The notes: generated by a model not told the origin, from the letters alone. Positions 33,235 to 45,375 are shown, counted from the stretch's first letter. The stretch is 64,000 nucleotides of DNA from Phycomyces nitens (GCA_022702545.1 JAHRBC010000001.1:434001-498000), one strand, 5' to 3'. Numbers and translations: made by a program.

Positions 33235-34349
33235 ATGTCAAACCAAAGAAGGAATATTGCTCCACGACCTGCTGACGACGATGTCAATATGCAGACGGTC
33301 ATCACGAATCTCCAAGAGGATCTTGCCTCAATTAGAGGCGACATGACCACGATGAACAGAAGAATGGGGACTCTTATTGAGTCCAACCTCACTGTCATTG
33401 CTGCCACAAGTATTGTGGCTCCAGTACCTGTTCTTGCCTCTGTTGCTGCCCCAACTGCCGAGGCCACAAATGAATCGATGTCTGATGCAAAGAAACGTGT
33501 GTTTGTAGGTGTCACCAGATATAATATCCTATCAACTAAATTCTTATTTTGATCAAACAGAAAGATATTCGTGAATATTTGTGGCAGCCAAAGTTGAGGT
33601 CAAGGGCGTTGGTTGACATCCAGGCAAATAACAACAAGCCAAGGTGGGATGTCCATACTCACTTTGACGAGAGTCCCAACAAGGAGCTGGTAGAACGTCT
33701 ACTGGCTTACCTTGGGCCAAATTTTGTTGGCTCGCCCTTGAGAAGAAGTGACATTCGAGAGAAAGTCTACAGAAACTTCTGTAGCCGTCGTCAGGAGCAG
33801 AGAAAGTCTTCTGAGAAGAAGGCAGTCTCCAACGCTCGTTCGAGAAGGGCAAACCGTGAAAAAGATGTAGGTTGTATACTATTCAAACTAGAGACAAATA
33901 TTAATGAATACATGTTGGATATTTGTTAGCATTTCGAACGTCGCATGACTGCCTTTCTCAAACATAAGGAGGCCATTGAGCAGGCAATGGGGCAAGTTTG
34001 TTCTGGTCTGCTTCAGAAAGAAGCAATGTCTGAAGGAGAATCAGACAACGATACTTCAAAGACTCTTGGCAAGCGTCGGGTCTCCGTTTATCGCCCAAGC
34101 TGGAGAAGCGATGAGGTAAATTATTCTGTAAACAATATATAATAATATATTTATTAAGATATCATTTTTGAAATATTAACAAATGCTATTTAGTTCAACC
34201 GGTTTATTGAAATCGTTGACTCATTCGTTTCTCTTGACTTGGGGATGAATGCTCATCAGATGCTGTCAAGAGATCTCAAAGGAGTCAGAGACTTAGCAGT
34301 CCCTGGTGACTTGGCCGCCCGTCTGCCTCCTTGGGTCATAAGAAATTAA
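33235..34349 (+). CDS. E4 accessory protein, four exons
   Basis: Exon 1 begins MSNQRRNIAPRP and has a heptad-rich segment (about residues 18-50), followed by a Val/Ala/Pro linker. Exon 2 has YLWQPK, NNNKPRWD, FDESPNKELVERLLAYL and the basic NARSRRANREKD. Exon 3 has MSEGESDND and YRPSWRSDE. Exon 4 starts FNRFIEIVDSF and ends RLPPWVIRN. Splice sites are canonical and I see no lesion. It is convergent with the transposase (132 bp between stops) and divergent from the mini-exon gene. Function is unknown; a DNA-binding or transposase-partner role is inferred. Confidence 0.7.
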
Positions 34350-34481
34350 ATAAAAAATAAATAAAAAACAATTGTTTTATTTTACTCTTGCTTACGTATT
34401 TAATCCCAAAGACATGTTTAAAGGCAATGAATGTTTTGTTTTGTTCTTTTTAAAAGAAACAAGTATTTATTTATTAATGCT

Positions 34482-37400
34482 TTAAGCATACATCTTTTTT
34501 GGTAAAGGAATGACCAGCATCTTCACATTAACACCAGACACCAGCTCAGCAGTCGCGACTTCCAAAAGAATACGATGTACTGGCAATATACAATGATAAT
34601 CATCTGGAGAGAAACTTGGCGAGCAGACCTCAACTCCTTCGTATTCACGTGTTCTACTTGGCATGTTGATGAGCCATCTCACGAAAGCAAAGACATGAGT
34701 GGAATTATTTCCGATTGATGAACAACTGAGCTTGTGGAGGAACAAGTACTGAATTTGTCCTGTGTATGCTCGTGGAGGATCACCAACTCTACCCAGGAAT
34801 AGTGCTTGAATGAATGACCCACGGTCTACAGAACCATTTTTGCCTTTATACGTCTGGCCGAGAAGATTGATAGATTTTATCTTTGTGATATGATTATCAA
34901 CAAAGATACCTGAAGACGTTGCCTGATGATAATGCTGAAGACTTGGTATACCATACGATAGCCGATAGTACTCCAACAACTGGAGATAATCTGTATCATC
35001 CATTACAGATGGCTTTCTCACCAAGAGAGGGAAGGCAGAGAGAGGAAGGGGCTCATTTCCCTTTATCGGAAATTCAGGCTTTAAAGATGCACGCACAAAT
35101 AGCTGAAGTATAAATGGCGTGTGTGAAAGAGGGGCAGAGGAGGAGGTGGCAGTTGTGGATGATGATGTGAGTTTTGACAGAAGAGGACGGAAAGAAGCTT
35201 GGTTCGGACAGGAGAGCATTTTTTGTACGTAGTCGCCCTTGTACATGTCTTCAACAAAAGTCTTCATGAATGTGGACTCAAATCCATCTCTTCTGTTGGT
35301 GTCGATCTTCTTCAACAGGCCATTGTACCTCTCGAACCCAAACAGCCAATAACCATACACAGGTCCAAAATCACGAATGGTTTCGCGAAGATGGATGTGC
35401 AGGTGCATGTTGCAGGTGAGAGTGGGAGCAGGATACAATTCTTCGCATTTCTGACAGAATCTTTCCAAATGGGCATGGGCGTCGTCAAGGTCATCAAACG
35501 TGATTGTTGGTGTTGCAAGGAGACGGCAAGCATCAACAAAGTCGATCCAATTCTTGAACTTATCCAGAGGAAGAACGTCTCTGAGCAGCACAGGAGAATA
35601 CACCAACACCCAGGATTTCCATTCATCAGCCTTCATATATGGAAATCCTCTACTGATCTTCGTCTTCAAAATGGTGTAGTCAGTTGGCACCACCATTGAT
35701 TCGGCCATTACTTGCATAGAGGCCAGCTTCCTATCCGTGATTAGACCACTAGTAGTCCACGTCTCGACCATCCTCTTGGCTGTACCCAAGAATAGGTTAT
35801 GCATGGGATCAATGATCGTTCCACGTACTAGATCAAAGTATCCAAGGCGATGGAGTTGCGACCATCGAACACCATTTTCGACCTCCAACTCATGCCTTTC
35901 TGAGGGCGTACTTGCACTCTTCCACACCTCAGCATGCAAACGGTTCTCCACACCACGACGACGACGCCACCCAGACTCATTGAACCCACGGAAGTCCACA
36001 CTGCTTGTCCCAGGAAGACGAGAAAATTTGCGACAACACTTGTAACAGGCGTTTGTGCTGTTATGGGACGTGAATCCACTTGTCTTTCTGGCTGCAGGGA
36101 TGTCACATGCTACCATGAACAAAGCTGCACGGACGGTTGCTCCAGAAATGCATTCAAAGGTTGGGATAGTCATTCCCACGTACAGTTGTTCCAACTCATC
36201 AACCAAAGGCTTGAGATAATGGTTAATCTCTTCGGACTTTGGCTCCTTTGGCCCAGGCATGAGTCCAACAAGGATAGTGTTCTCTGTCTTAAACCGCTCC
36301 TCACAAGGCAAGTTGTTAACCACCAAGTAAATGGCCCCACAAGAGTATGTGACCCTGTCAAAGGGCTGGAACCAATCAATGTTCAACGTCAACATCAAAG
36401 AACGAGGATGGGCAACAAAAGATTCACCACTGATGTCTTTCAACTCCTTCCACATAACACCGTCAAAGATGTCGCACATTGTATCCATGATCTTGAGCTC
36501 CTGATTCCAGTGTTGAATGCTTGCTTCAAAATCAGGGCGAAGGAAAAGAATTTTCAAGGCATGCTTCAATGACTGGTATTGGAACACGCGCTTGGGAACC
36601 AATGCTCCAGACGATGTAACCTTGGTCAACTTGCAGTTGCAGGTCAGACGTGCACCAACTTTCGTGAAAACACAGTGAGGGGGACAGACTGGTTTTCTTC
36701 ATAAACTGCGTGGCAATCAGGACAGGCTACGAATCTCCTGATACCGTTGGAAATCGCAGAATATCCTGTCATTCTTTGCAGACCAAGAAGACTGGATGGG
36801 AGCTGGAAATCCTGCTCGTAAATCGTCAAGAGTGTGTTGATGAACTCGATCAAGACAACAGCACCCTTGTTGACCACATAGCGGGATGCAAAGAGGACAA
36901 CAAAAACGGCAATAAACCTGTGCACAGGATTTTCAGGCATATTGGGGGTTGGGAAAGGGTCTATTTTAAAATCGAAAAAATTAATATTCAATTCTTTTCA
37001 GGCTTTTTCTTTGCTGCTTTCTCTTTGCTTTTGGCTATGCAACACGCACCTTCACTGTCGAATTCCTCAACCTCGATCTCAACTTCATCTTCGCCTTCAT
37101 CTTCTTCATCATCGCTTTCGTCATCGCGTTCGCCATTGGCATTGGCCTCATTAGCAACTGAATCGCCCTCATCCAGCATTACATCGGCATCCCAAAAGGT
37201 GAGTTGGTCTGACCGTCCAATACATCCGAGGGTCCAGACTGTTGAGTAGAAATGACCGCTTATAGAATATAATAGTTTCTTAGTCTCTACTTTTTTTCAA
37301 ATAAACTTTTCTTACATTGAATATCAATATCCATGTCTGCTTGAGTGTCTGTGTTTCATACCGCCGAAATTATTATACAATACATAAAAATAAACACTGA

Positions 37401-37559
37401 AATTATCATACCAATCTCATTTGAGTTGCTCTGTTCAATTCTTGCTCTCTTGCTATGACGCTGAGCAGTTCGGCTTGCTACCAATGTGTAGCCTTGGCCA
37501 TTGTTGTTGCATCTATTGCAATAGCACTTGGTGTTGTAAAAAGTATTTGAAGATGACAT
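34482..37559 (-). pseudogene. E4 transposase, Plavaka/Tnp2 type, frameshifted
   Basis: Exon 1 starts MSSSNTFYNTKCYCNRC at 37559. The acidic exon lies around 37018-37240 and the large exon starts near 36963. The frame is lost near 36675 within the CxxC-containing N-terminal part of the large exon and resumes by 36629, after which 715 residues are open to LPKKMYA. Key motifs are LNIDWFQPF, ACDIPAARK, DPMHNLFLGTAK and FERYNG. The acidic exon may also carry a 1-base loss. One or two small repairs separate it from a full frame, so it is a young pseudogene. Confidence 0.88.
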
Positions 37560-37589
37560 TGTGTTTGTGTTTATAATGTTAAAACAAAA

Positions 37590-37617
37590 AGGAAACGAGT
37601 GTTACATATACTTTATT
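37590..37617 (-). promoter_or_regulatory. Conserved element upstream of the E4 transposase
   Basis: Reads AATAAAGTATATGTAACACT then CGTTTCCTT on the minus strand, about 30 bp before the ATG; same block as in E1, E3, E6 and E10. Confidence 0.5.
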
Positions 37618-37907
37618 TATTAATATTTTATAGTGGTAAAAAAGCAACATTGTTTTATTCTTTTTAATCAAGCCAATGGGGTCAAGCAAAAGAACGTTTT
37701 TAATCAGAACACAAAAAAAGGTGTTGAGCTGCAAATTTGCCCTAATTTTCCTCAGGTAGACAGCTTTGCTCACACATGAGTATTCAGACCCATTTTTCCA
37801 GTGTATATAGCATGATCTTGATATTAAATGTTAATAAAAAATAAATTTGTATAGAAATGCTACTTGCCAAGCAAATTGTGGTATACACACCACAGCTGAG
37901 TAAAATA

Positions 37908-38195
37908 TGTTAGGATTGGTTCCTAACAGCCTTCGCGCTACACTCCCGAAATGGATACTAGCTAGAAGACCAAATACATCATAGCTATCTTTAGACTTTC
38001 CTTTCTTGTACACCCACCCGCCACAGTTACCAATCATTATATTTAGACATATCTTTACCCTAGCTAGAAAACATATAAATACCAGTAGAGCTTGATCATA
38101 GAAAGATCAAGCAAACAACGTCTTTTATTAAATAACTTATCCTTGAACCTCCTGTTTCTGTCTCTTGCCTTGTCTGCTTGGATCAGTTCCTGACA
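37908..38195 (+). repeat. 5' LTR of the complete Gypsy element
   Basis: Starts TGTTAGGATTGG and ends TCAGTTCCTGACA; the first bases include a short inverted repeat (AGGATTGGTTCCT). A CATATAAATACC box lies at about 38073. Confidence 0.95.
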
Positions 38196-38287
38196 GTTTG
38201 TTCGCTTCACAACTCTTGTACCCCGCCCTGGATTCCCTGTACTCCGACCCTCTGCTTTCCCCTCTCTCTGCTTCCTCATTTTATACC

Positions 38288-39274
38288 ATGCCTGAATCCA
38301 ACGAATCATCCATGGAACAAATGAGGGCCGAAATGATGGCCATGCGCCGTGAACTTGAAGAGCTTCGTGCTCGAACTGCCCACCAGGAACCCAACCCTGA
38401 ACCCGAACATTACCATGAGCCAAGTACACCTGAGCCCAGAATCGCCGACCCTGAATTCTTCTATGGTGACCATCGTCGGTCCAACGACTTTCTTATGCAA
38501 CTCCAGATCCTGTTTACATGTCAACCTTCCCGATATGCCAGTGATGGCACCAAGGTTGCCTATGCTGCTTCTCGTCTCCGTGGTATCGCTTTCTCCTGGG
38601 TATCCCCATACCTTAGCCAGAACAACGCCGAATTCCTGAATAACTACTCTGCCTTCTGCCACGAATTCAGAATTGCCTTTGGTGATCCTGACATGTCCCG
38701 AGATGCCCAAAGAAAACTCTTGACAATGAAACAGGGCCGTCAATCTATAGCCATTATGGCTGGTGAATTTTGTCGCTTGGCTGCCCATGTTTCCTGGAAT
38801 GAATCGGCTCTTTGCTCGGCCTTCTACCAGGCCTTAAATGAGGACATTAAGGACGAAGTTTCCCGGTTTGAAACACCTGAAAAACTTAACCGTCTGATCG
38901 AAATCTGCACACGTATTGACAATCGCTTCCAAGTACGCCGTTTGGAACGCTCCCGTACTTCCCGGCCCCACCCGACCAACTTCCAGTACAACCACAACCA
39001 GCCTATACCTCTGTCTGCTCCTGCCCCTCGTCCCACAATGCCAAACCCCGCCTACTACTCTGGTCCCACCCCAATGGAACTCGACGCCACTCGGGCAATG
39101 CCAAAGGGGCCTTTGTCCCCAGAAGAAAAGGATCGTCGCCGTGCCCAAGGTCTGTGCTTGTACTGTGGTCTCCATGGCCACATGGCCCGTAACTGTCCTG
39201 CCAAATCTGGTGCTCCCATGGCTGTTCACGCTGTCATTGACCAGGGAAAAGACCAAGTCCAGACTTACCAGTAA
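38288..39274 (+). CDS. Gag polyprotein with zinc knuckle
   Basis: It starts MPESNESSMEQMRAEM; the upstream in-frame Met at 38165 lies inside the LTR and is unlikely. An N-terminal coiled coil (about residues 8-35) precedes a retrotransposon gag domain (around FFYGDHRRSNDFLMQL to RIDNRFQ). A Pro/Tyr-rich linker and a CCHC knuckle (CLYCGLHGHMARNC) follow. It is 328 residues long and intact. The heptamer GGGAAAA at 39244-39250 lies in the codon phase needed for -1 frameshifting into pol. Confidence 0.92.
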   Translation: MPESNESSMEQMRAEMMAMRRELEELRARTAHQEPNPEPEHYHEPSTPEPRIADPEFFYGDHRRSNDFLMQLQILFTCQPSRYASDGTKVAYAASRLRGIAFSWVSPYLSQNNAEFLNNYSAFCHEFRIAFGDPDMSRDAQRKLLTMKQGRQSIAIMAGEFCRLAAHVSWNESALCSAFYQALNEDIKDEVSRFETPEKLNRLIEICTRIDNRFQVRRLERSRTSRPHPTNFQYNHNQPIPLSAPAPRPTMPNPAYYSGPTPMELDATRAMPKGPLSPEEKDRRRAQGLCLYCGLHGHMARNCPAKSGAPMAVHAVIDQGKDQVQTYQ

Positions 39275-42200
39275 GGGGTAATACCCTGGACGATCAACCA
39301 CTACCACCGGATCCCTTACCTTTGACCCGATCCGAAGAACACCTTGTCTTGCCCGTATCCATAAAACTTGATGATAGAATAATTCACACCAAAGCTCTAA
39401 TTGACTCTGGTGCCCATAGTAGCTTTATTAGCGCTGATTTGGTAAATACGTATAATATCCCAACCAAGAATAAAAACCTTCCTTTGCCAATCTATGTAGT
39501 TGATGGTCGAGAATTGGCGGGTGGAGCTATTACTAAGGAAACCGCTAAACTTAACTTTTCTGTTGGTGGTTATCCCGAACTTGCAAGCTTTCATGTACTC
39601 CCCTTCTCGACCTATCCTGTTATCCTTGGAACCAGTTGGTGTGCTAGCCACGATCCTGTAATTTTATCATGGAAAAAGAAATCCGTCTCCTTTTGTCCCA
39701 ATGTAACTTCCTTGTCTTCTGTCTCTGTTCCTGTTCCTGTCCCTGTTTCTGAAAAATCAATTTCCACATCGGTCTCCCAAGTATCTCTCTCGTCTATTCC
39801 TGCCCCTTCGTCTGCCTCTGTTCTTGTCCCTTCGCCTGTCTCTGTCATTGTTCCTTCGCCTGTCTCTGTTCCTGTCCCTTCGCCCGTCTCTGTCCCTGTT
39901 CCTTCGCCTGTCTCTGTTTCCGCCTCTGTTCCCATATCTCCCGATTCCCAGTCCGTTCCTGTACCACCTTTCCCAGTCTCTGTCTCGTCTTCCCCATCCC
40001 CAATTGCCATTCCTTCAAAGTACTCTGATCTTGCTCCCGTATTTAGTAAGGCTAACGCCGATCTATTACCTGAGCACCGAAAGTATGATATAGAAATCAA
40101 GCTTCAAGAAGGTACGACTCCACCTTGGGGTCCTATATACAATCTTGGCGAGCCTGAACTGAAAGCCCTTCGCGAATACCTTGATGAAAATCTGAAAAAA
40201 GGGTTCATCCGCCACTCCAAGTCTCCTGCTGGTGCCCCCATACTCTTTGTCAAGAAAAAGGATGGTTCGCTTCGACTTTGTTCTGATTACCATGGCCTGA
40301 ATAAGATTACTGTGAAGAACCGATACCCACTGCCACTCATCAACGAACTTCTTGACCGTCTTGGAAATGCGAAAGTGTTTTCGAAAGTAGATCTTCGTGG
40401 TGCGTATAATCTTGTCCGAGTCAAGCCTGGTGACGAATGGAAGACAGCCTTCAGAACACGCTACGGCCATTTTGAATACACTGTGATGCCATTTGGTCTC
40501 AGCAATGCTCCCGCCACCTTCCAGCACATGATGAATGATGTTTTCCGCAATATGCTCGATAACTTTGTTGTGGTGTACCTCGATGATATTCTCATTTTCT
40601 CAGCCAACCAAGAAGACCACAATCAACATGTCCGGCAAGTCCTGAAACGTCTTCTTGATCATGGGCTTTATGCCAAGTTAGAGAAATGCGCCTTCGACCA
40701 GTCCCAAGTTGAGTTCCTTGGTTACGAGATCTCACCTTCTGGTGTGTCCATGGACACTGCGAAAGTCAAGACCATCCAGGAGTGGAAATCTCCTCAGTCT
40801 GTCCATGCTTTGCAAGTGTTCCTTGGCTTTGCCAATTATTACCGCAGATTTATCAAAGGTTTCTCACACGCTGTGTTACCAATGACTAAACTCTTGTCCA
40901 AGAAAGTTCCTTTTGCCTGGTCCACAGAAGCCCAAAACTCGTTTGAACATCTCAAGTCCCAATTCTGTACTGCACCTATCCTTGCCCATGCTGACTTCTC
41001 CCGCCTGTTCGTCCTGGAAACCGATGCTTCCGACTTTGCCCTTGGGGCTGTCCTCTCTCAAGTTGGTTCCGACGAGATGCTTCATCCTGTTGCTTTCTTT
41101 TCCCGTAAGCTGTTGCCCGACGAAATTAACTACGAGATCTATGACAAAGAGATGCTTGCCATTGTCGATGCTTTTGAAATTTGGCGCCATCATTTGGTCG
41201 GATCACAGCATCAAATCACCGTTTTTACCGATCATAAGAACCTTGAATACTTCACTACCACTCGCCGTCTCAACCGCCGTCAAGTTCGTTGGTCCCTTTT
41301 CCTTGCTGATTTCGATTTTTGCATCTATTATCGTCCTGGCCACATGCAAGGAAAGCCCGATGCCCTATCCCGCCGCCCCGAATATGAGCCTAAAGGAGGA
41401 GATGAAGTCTATGACGTCCAGAATCAAGTGCTTCTCAAGCCAAAGCAGCTTATTCTTGGCGCCATCTCAACCCGTTCCCAGACTGCATCACTGACCCAGG
41501 CAATCCAGCAAGACACCCAGACCGATCCAACAGCTCAAGAATTGATCAAGAATATAGATCCAGAATCAGAATTCACATTTGTCAATGGTACCTTGTATAA
41601 GAATAGTCGCATATATGTCCCAGAAGGAAACTGCCGTATCCAAGTACTGAAATCCCGTCATGACGCTCTTCTTGCTGGTCATTTTGGTGTTGCTCGCACG
41701 TTTGATCTTGTTGCTCGAGCATACTGGTGGCCTGGCATGCGAAAGTATGTAAAAGACTATGTTGCGACTTGTGAGACCTGTTCCCGAAGCAAGACCTCTA
41801 GGCATGCCAAACATGGTAACCTGATGCCACTCTCTGTCCCTGAACAACCCTGGTCCTCGGTATCCCTTGACTTTATCACCGATCTTCCCCAATCTGGGTC
41901 CTTTGATAGCATAATGGTTGTAGTTGATCGACTATCCAAGATGGCCCATTTCATCCCGTGTAACAAGACAGTAACCGCCCCGAAACCGTAGATCTGTTTA
42001 TTGCCAACATTGTCCGTCTCCATGGTGTTCCCCTTGACATTGTTTCTGACCGTGGTCCCCAATTTATCTCCCGCTTTTGGCGCACCTTTCATAAGGCCCT
42101 TGGCACCACTACTTCCCTGTCTTCCGCATTCCACCCTGAGTCAGATGGTCAAACCAAGCGTGTCAACCAGATATTGGAACAGCACATTCGTTGTTATACC

Positions 42201-42911
42201 AACTACTCCCAGGACAATTGGCTCCAGCTCCTCCCTATTGCCGAATTTGCCTACAACAACTCTACCCACTCTGCAACAAAGCACTCCCCATTTCTGGCCA
42301 ATTATGGGTTCCACCCGCGCCTAGATTTCTCTGCTAGTCAAGATATTGTAGTGCCCATAGTTGAAGACAAAGTCAAGTTCATGCAAGAAGTCTTCAATAA
42401 CATCAAAGCTAACATGAAGCAAGCCCAACTCACTTATTCTCAACATGCCAACAAACATCGCAAGGATATTCCTGCTCTGCTCCCTGGTTCCCAAGTCTGG
42501 CTCTCAAGTAGCAATATCAGAACTTCTCGCCCAAGCAATAAGCTGGATTACAAGCGATTGGGTCCTTTCACTATTGAAGAACAGATCAATCCAGTAGCAT
42601 ACCGTGTCAAGCTCCCGCCATCAATGAAAGTTCATAACGTGTTCCATGTCTCCCTGTTAGAACCAGTGGTCAGAAATGAATTATCAGCAAGGTACCAAGA
42701 CCCACCGCCCCCAGTCATAGTAGATAATGAGCAAGAGTATGAAGTTGAGGAGATCTTGGCAAAAAGGCTACATCGAAGGAAAATCCAGTATCTGGTGGAC
42801 TGGAAAGGGTATGGCCCAGAAGAGCACACTTGGGAACCTTTGGAGAATCTTGCCAATGCTGCCATCAAGATCCAAGAATTTGAGAGTAGTTCAGCCTTGA
42901 GAGGGAGGTAA
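39250..42911 (+). pseudogene. Gypsy pol: protease, RT, RNase H, integrase, chromodomain
   Basis: The frame is -1 relative to gag. Domains in order: aspartic protease (IDSGAHSSFI), a Ser/Val/Pro-rich repetitive linker (about 39715-39990), RT (VYLDDILIF), RNase H (LETDASDFALGAVL), integrase HHCC zinc region (HDALLAGHF to CETCSRSK), integrase core (LDFITDLP, SDRGPQF, HPESDGQTKRVNQ) and a C-terminal chromodomain (EYEVEEILAKRL, YLVDWKGYG, HTWEPLENL). A frameshift in the integrase core near 41977 produces a TAG at about 41987; the frame resumes immediately and ends at 42911. Otherwise it looks recent. Confidence 0.92.
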
Positions 42912-43199
42912 TGTTAGGATTGGTTCCTAACAGCCTTCGCGCCACACTCCCGAAATGGATACTAGCTAGAAGACCAAATACATCATAGCTATCTTTAGAC
43001 TTTCCTTTCTTGTACACCCACCCGCCACAGTTACCAATCATTATATTTAGACATATCTTTACCCTAGCTAGAAAACATATAAATACCAGTAGAGCTTGAT
43101 CATAGAAAGATCAAGCGAACAACGTCTTTTATTAAATAACTTATCCTTGAACCTCCTGTTTCTGTCTCTTGCCTTGTCTGCTTGGATCAGTTCCTGACA
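42912..43199 (+). repeat. 3' LTR of the complete Gypsy element
   Basis: Identical to the 5' LTR apart from two substitutions (C for T in GCGCCACAC, G for A in AAGCGAAC). Confidence 0.95.
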
Positions 43200-43204
43200 A
43201 AATA

Positions 43205-44110
43205 CAAACTCCACAACCAATATCTGGTTCCTCTTTGCTAATGACCATGGCAAGATAACATCCCAGGAGCAGTTACACACCAGGCACACGTACACTTCAT
43301 ACTACTACAGTGATAACCGACCATTACACAATAGAGATTATTAGAACAAGGGAACTAGAATAATAACTATATAAACCACCATAATATTCTTTCTTCAATA
43401 AACAACACTCTCACAGTATCTATAAGTTCCCCAAAAACCTTTAATTACCACACAAATTATAATCTATGGGATTTCAGTATTTGATGACTATATTGCAATA
43501 CTTAGATGACCTTACATAGATACTAAAAATAAAATGTGAGTAAGAAAATAAAGATATATTTCTTTAAGTAGACATACCATATGCTTATTATTTAAAAATC
43601 CCATTATTGTAAACAAATAGTAAAATCTGTAATAAGGTAGTTAGCAAGTAAATAAAATCTTTATCAATTGATTTACCTTTTTATAATGAAAAGAGAACTA
43701 GTATGTATATCTTTCATTATTAAATAAGCATCTACAATATTATAATTGTATTAGAGTAATGTAAAATATAATGTAAAATCACACACCATGACATACTACA
43801 AGTGCAAGTAATAAACAGAGAAAAAGAGAAAAAATAAAAAAATAAAAACAAAAATGTTTAAATAAAAATTATTTTCATCTCATAATCGAGGCAATTAAAA
43901 TAATGCGGCCAAACTGGATTACAATATTTATTATGATATTAAACTTCCAAGATGTTCTTTGTATATAAAAAAGTTTTTATTAAATAAGTCTTCTTTCTCT
44001 GCTCTCAAGTTACCAAGAATATTACTATCTCTTATATCTTATCATGTATGTAAACTATCCAAAAAATCAATATAAATTAATAAAAAAAAATTAATATTTC
44101 TATAAAGAAA
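43205..44110 (-). other. E5 mini-exon region, exons not assignable
   Basis: On the minus strand there are convincing short introns, for example GTAAATCAATTG to CTAACTACCTTATTACAG (about 43676 to 43627) and GTATGTCTAC to TTTTTAG (about 43578 to 43525). They separate small exons of roughly 49-55 nt. The position, divergent from the accessory gene, equals that of the E4 mini-exon gene, but the sequence is unrelated. No protein can be proposed with confidence. Confidence 0.35.
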
Positions 44111-45375
44111 ATGCCATCCAACACTCCCAGAACTCCAGGACGCCGAACCCAAATGAATGCAGAGGCTACAGCCTCTCACCAGGTTCAGGCTGGTAGAATT
44201 GACAATTGTCAGATTGCTCAAAGAGTCCCACCTGTTGCCAATGAAGACCAGCGGTACGAGGCAATAATTGGCATGCTGAATGGTGTCAATAGCAACATGG
44301 TCGCTGTCAACAATAAGCTTGGCATGCTTATTGACAGTCAGGGCAAGACTCACCAGGCTGTAGGTGCATTGGCCGATGCCCATGCAAACAATGTGGTTCA
44401 ACAACAATTGTCTGTTCCAATTGCAATTGCTCCTTCCTCAGCCCCTCCAAACATGCTAGGTATTACTGGAATGGGTGATATTATCCTGGTAAGAGCCACT
44501 TGTTATATAATATAATATGACACTATTAAATAAATTATATTTAGGAATTGATCAGTGACAAGATGTGGAAGAAAGACTTCCCATCCAATGATCTATCTCT
44601 GATTGCTGAAAATGAAAGCAAAAAGAGGTGGAATAAGGATGAGCAGATCAACCACCCAGACAATGTTGCTGTCATCAACTACTTGAAAGAGTATATTCTT
44701 TCCCAGCCCCGTTCTGCTGGTTTTTGGCCTGGTATGGTAGTTGCCAAAATAAAAAATAACTACAAGACCTACCATCAGTATGCCAATATGACAATTGAGC
44801 AGGCAGAAGTCAAGAAGCGTAAAGGACAATCGAGCAGCCGTATTTCAGAGGTTTGTAATAGCAGGTTTATAATAATTAAATATTTTATTTGTCTTTTATG
44901 CTTATTTAAAAAAAACTAGATCTGCTCTTGTCGTAAAGATTTTTATGAAAGTAACTGGAGACTTGTTGATGAGGAGATGGGTCGTGCTGCAGACAATTTT
45001 AGAGAAATGGCCTACAGCAATCTTTTTCTGAAGGAGGCAATGTCAGATGGTGAATCTGGGGATGAGAAGATTGCTGTTGGCTATACAGTACATGTTTTGA
45101 AAGTTGCTCTTCCCAGCTGGCGAAGTGAGGAGGTAAATATCTTTTATAAAAGACAATATAATTTAGTATAAGAGGAAAAAACAAAACTAATAAAATAAAC
45201 GTAGTTCAACAAACTCTTGGCAGTCATTGACCGTATGACAAAAGAACGTGACTTGGGTAAATCCAAAATGAAGTCAAAGCCAAGAATGCCCCGATACCAA
45301 AGAATGGTCAAGGTTACTCCTGTTCCCAGTAACCTTGCATTGTCATTGCCACCCTGGGCCGTTAACAGTGAATAA
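44111..45375 (+). CDS. E5 accessory protein, four exons
   Basis: Exon 1 (from 44111) starts MPSNTPRTPGRRTQMN and contains a probable coiled coil. Exon 2 has MWKKDF, QINHPDNVAVINYLKEYI and FWPGMVVAKIKNNYKTYH. Exon 3 has MSDGESGDE and ALPSWRSEE. Exon 4 starts FNKLLAVIDRM and ends LSLPPWAVNSE. No stop or shift is seen. It is closest to the E2 copy. Its stop lies 84 bp from that of the convergent transposase. Confidence 0.7.

Larger units (their letters stand above)
31304..37803 (-). mobile_element. E4: complete 6.5-kb CACTGG-type Plavaka-like transposon
   Basis: The termini share 32 identical bases starting CACTGGAAAAATGGGTCTGA. They are flanked by the duplication TAT (31301-31303 and 37804-37806). 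Gene order is mini-exon gene (-), accessory gene (+), transposase (-), with no nested insertion, so this is the clearest view of the three-gene plan. Confidence 0.95.
37908..43199 (+). mobile_element. Complete Ty3/Gypsy chromovirus-type retrotransposon
   Basis: Two 288-bp LTRs (37908-38195 and 42912-43199) differ at two positions. The 5-bp duplication AAATA flanks the element (37903-37907 and 43200-43204). Gag and pol are in different frames, and pol ends in a chromodomain. A purine tract (gagagggaggtaa) immediately precedes the 3' LTR and overlaps the pol stop codon. It is inserted in E5. Confidence 0.95.

Noticed and set aside
38306..38788. A 160-codon antisense frame over gag (also 39612-40100 over pol)
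   Set aside because: Antisense shadows of codon-biased gag and pol; no independent support.
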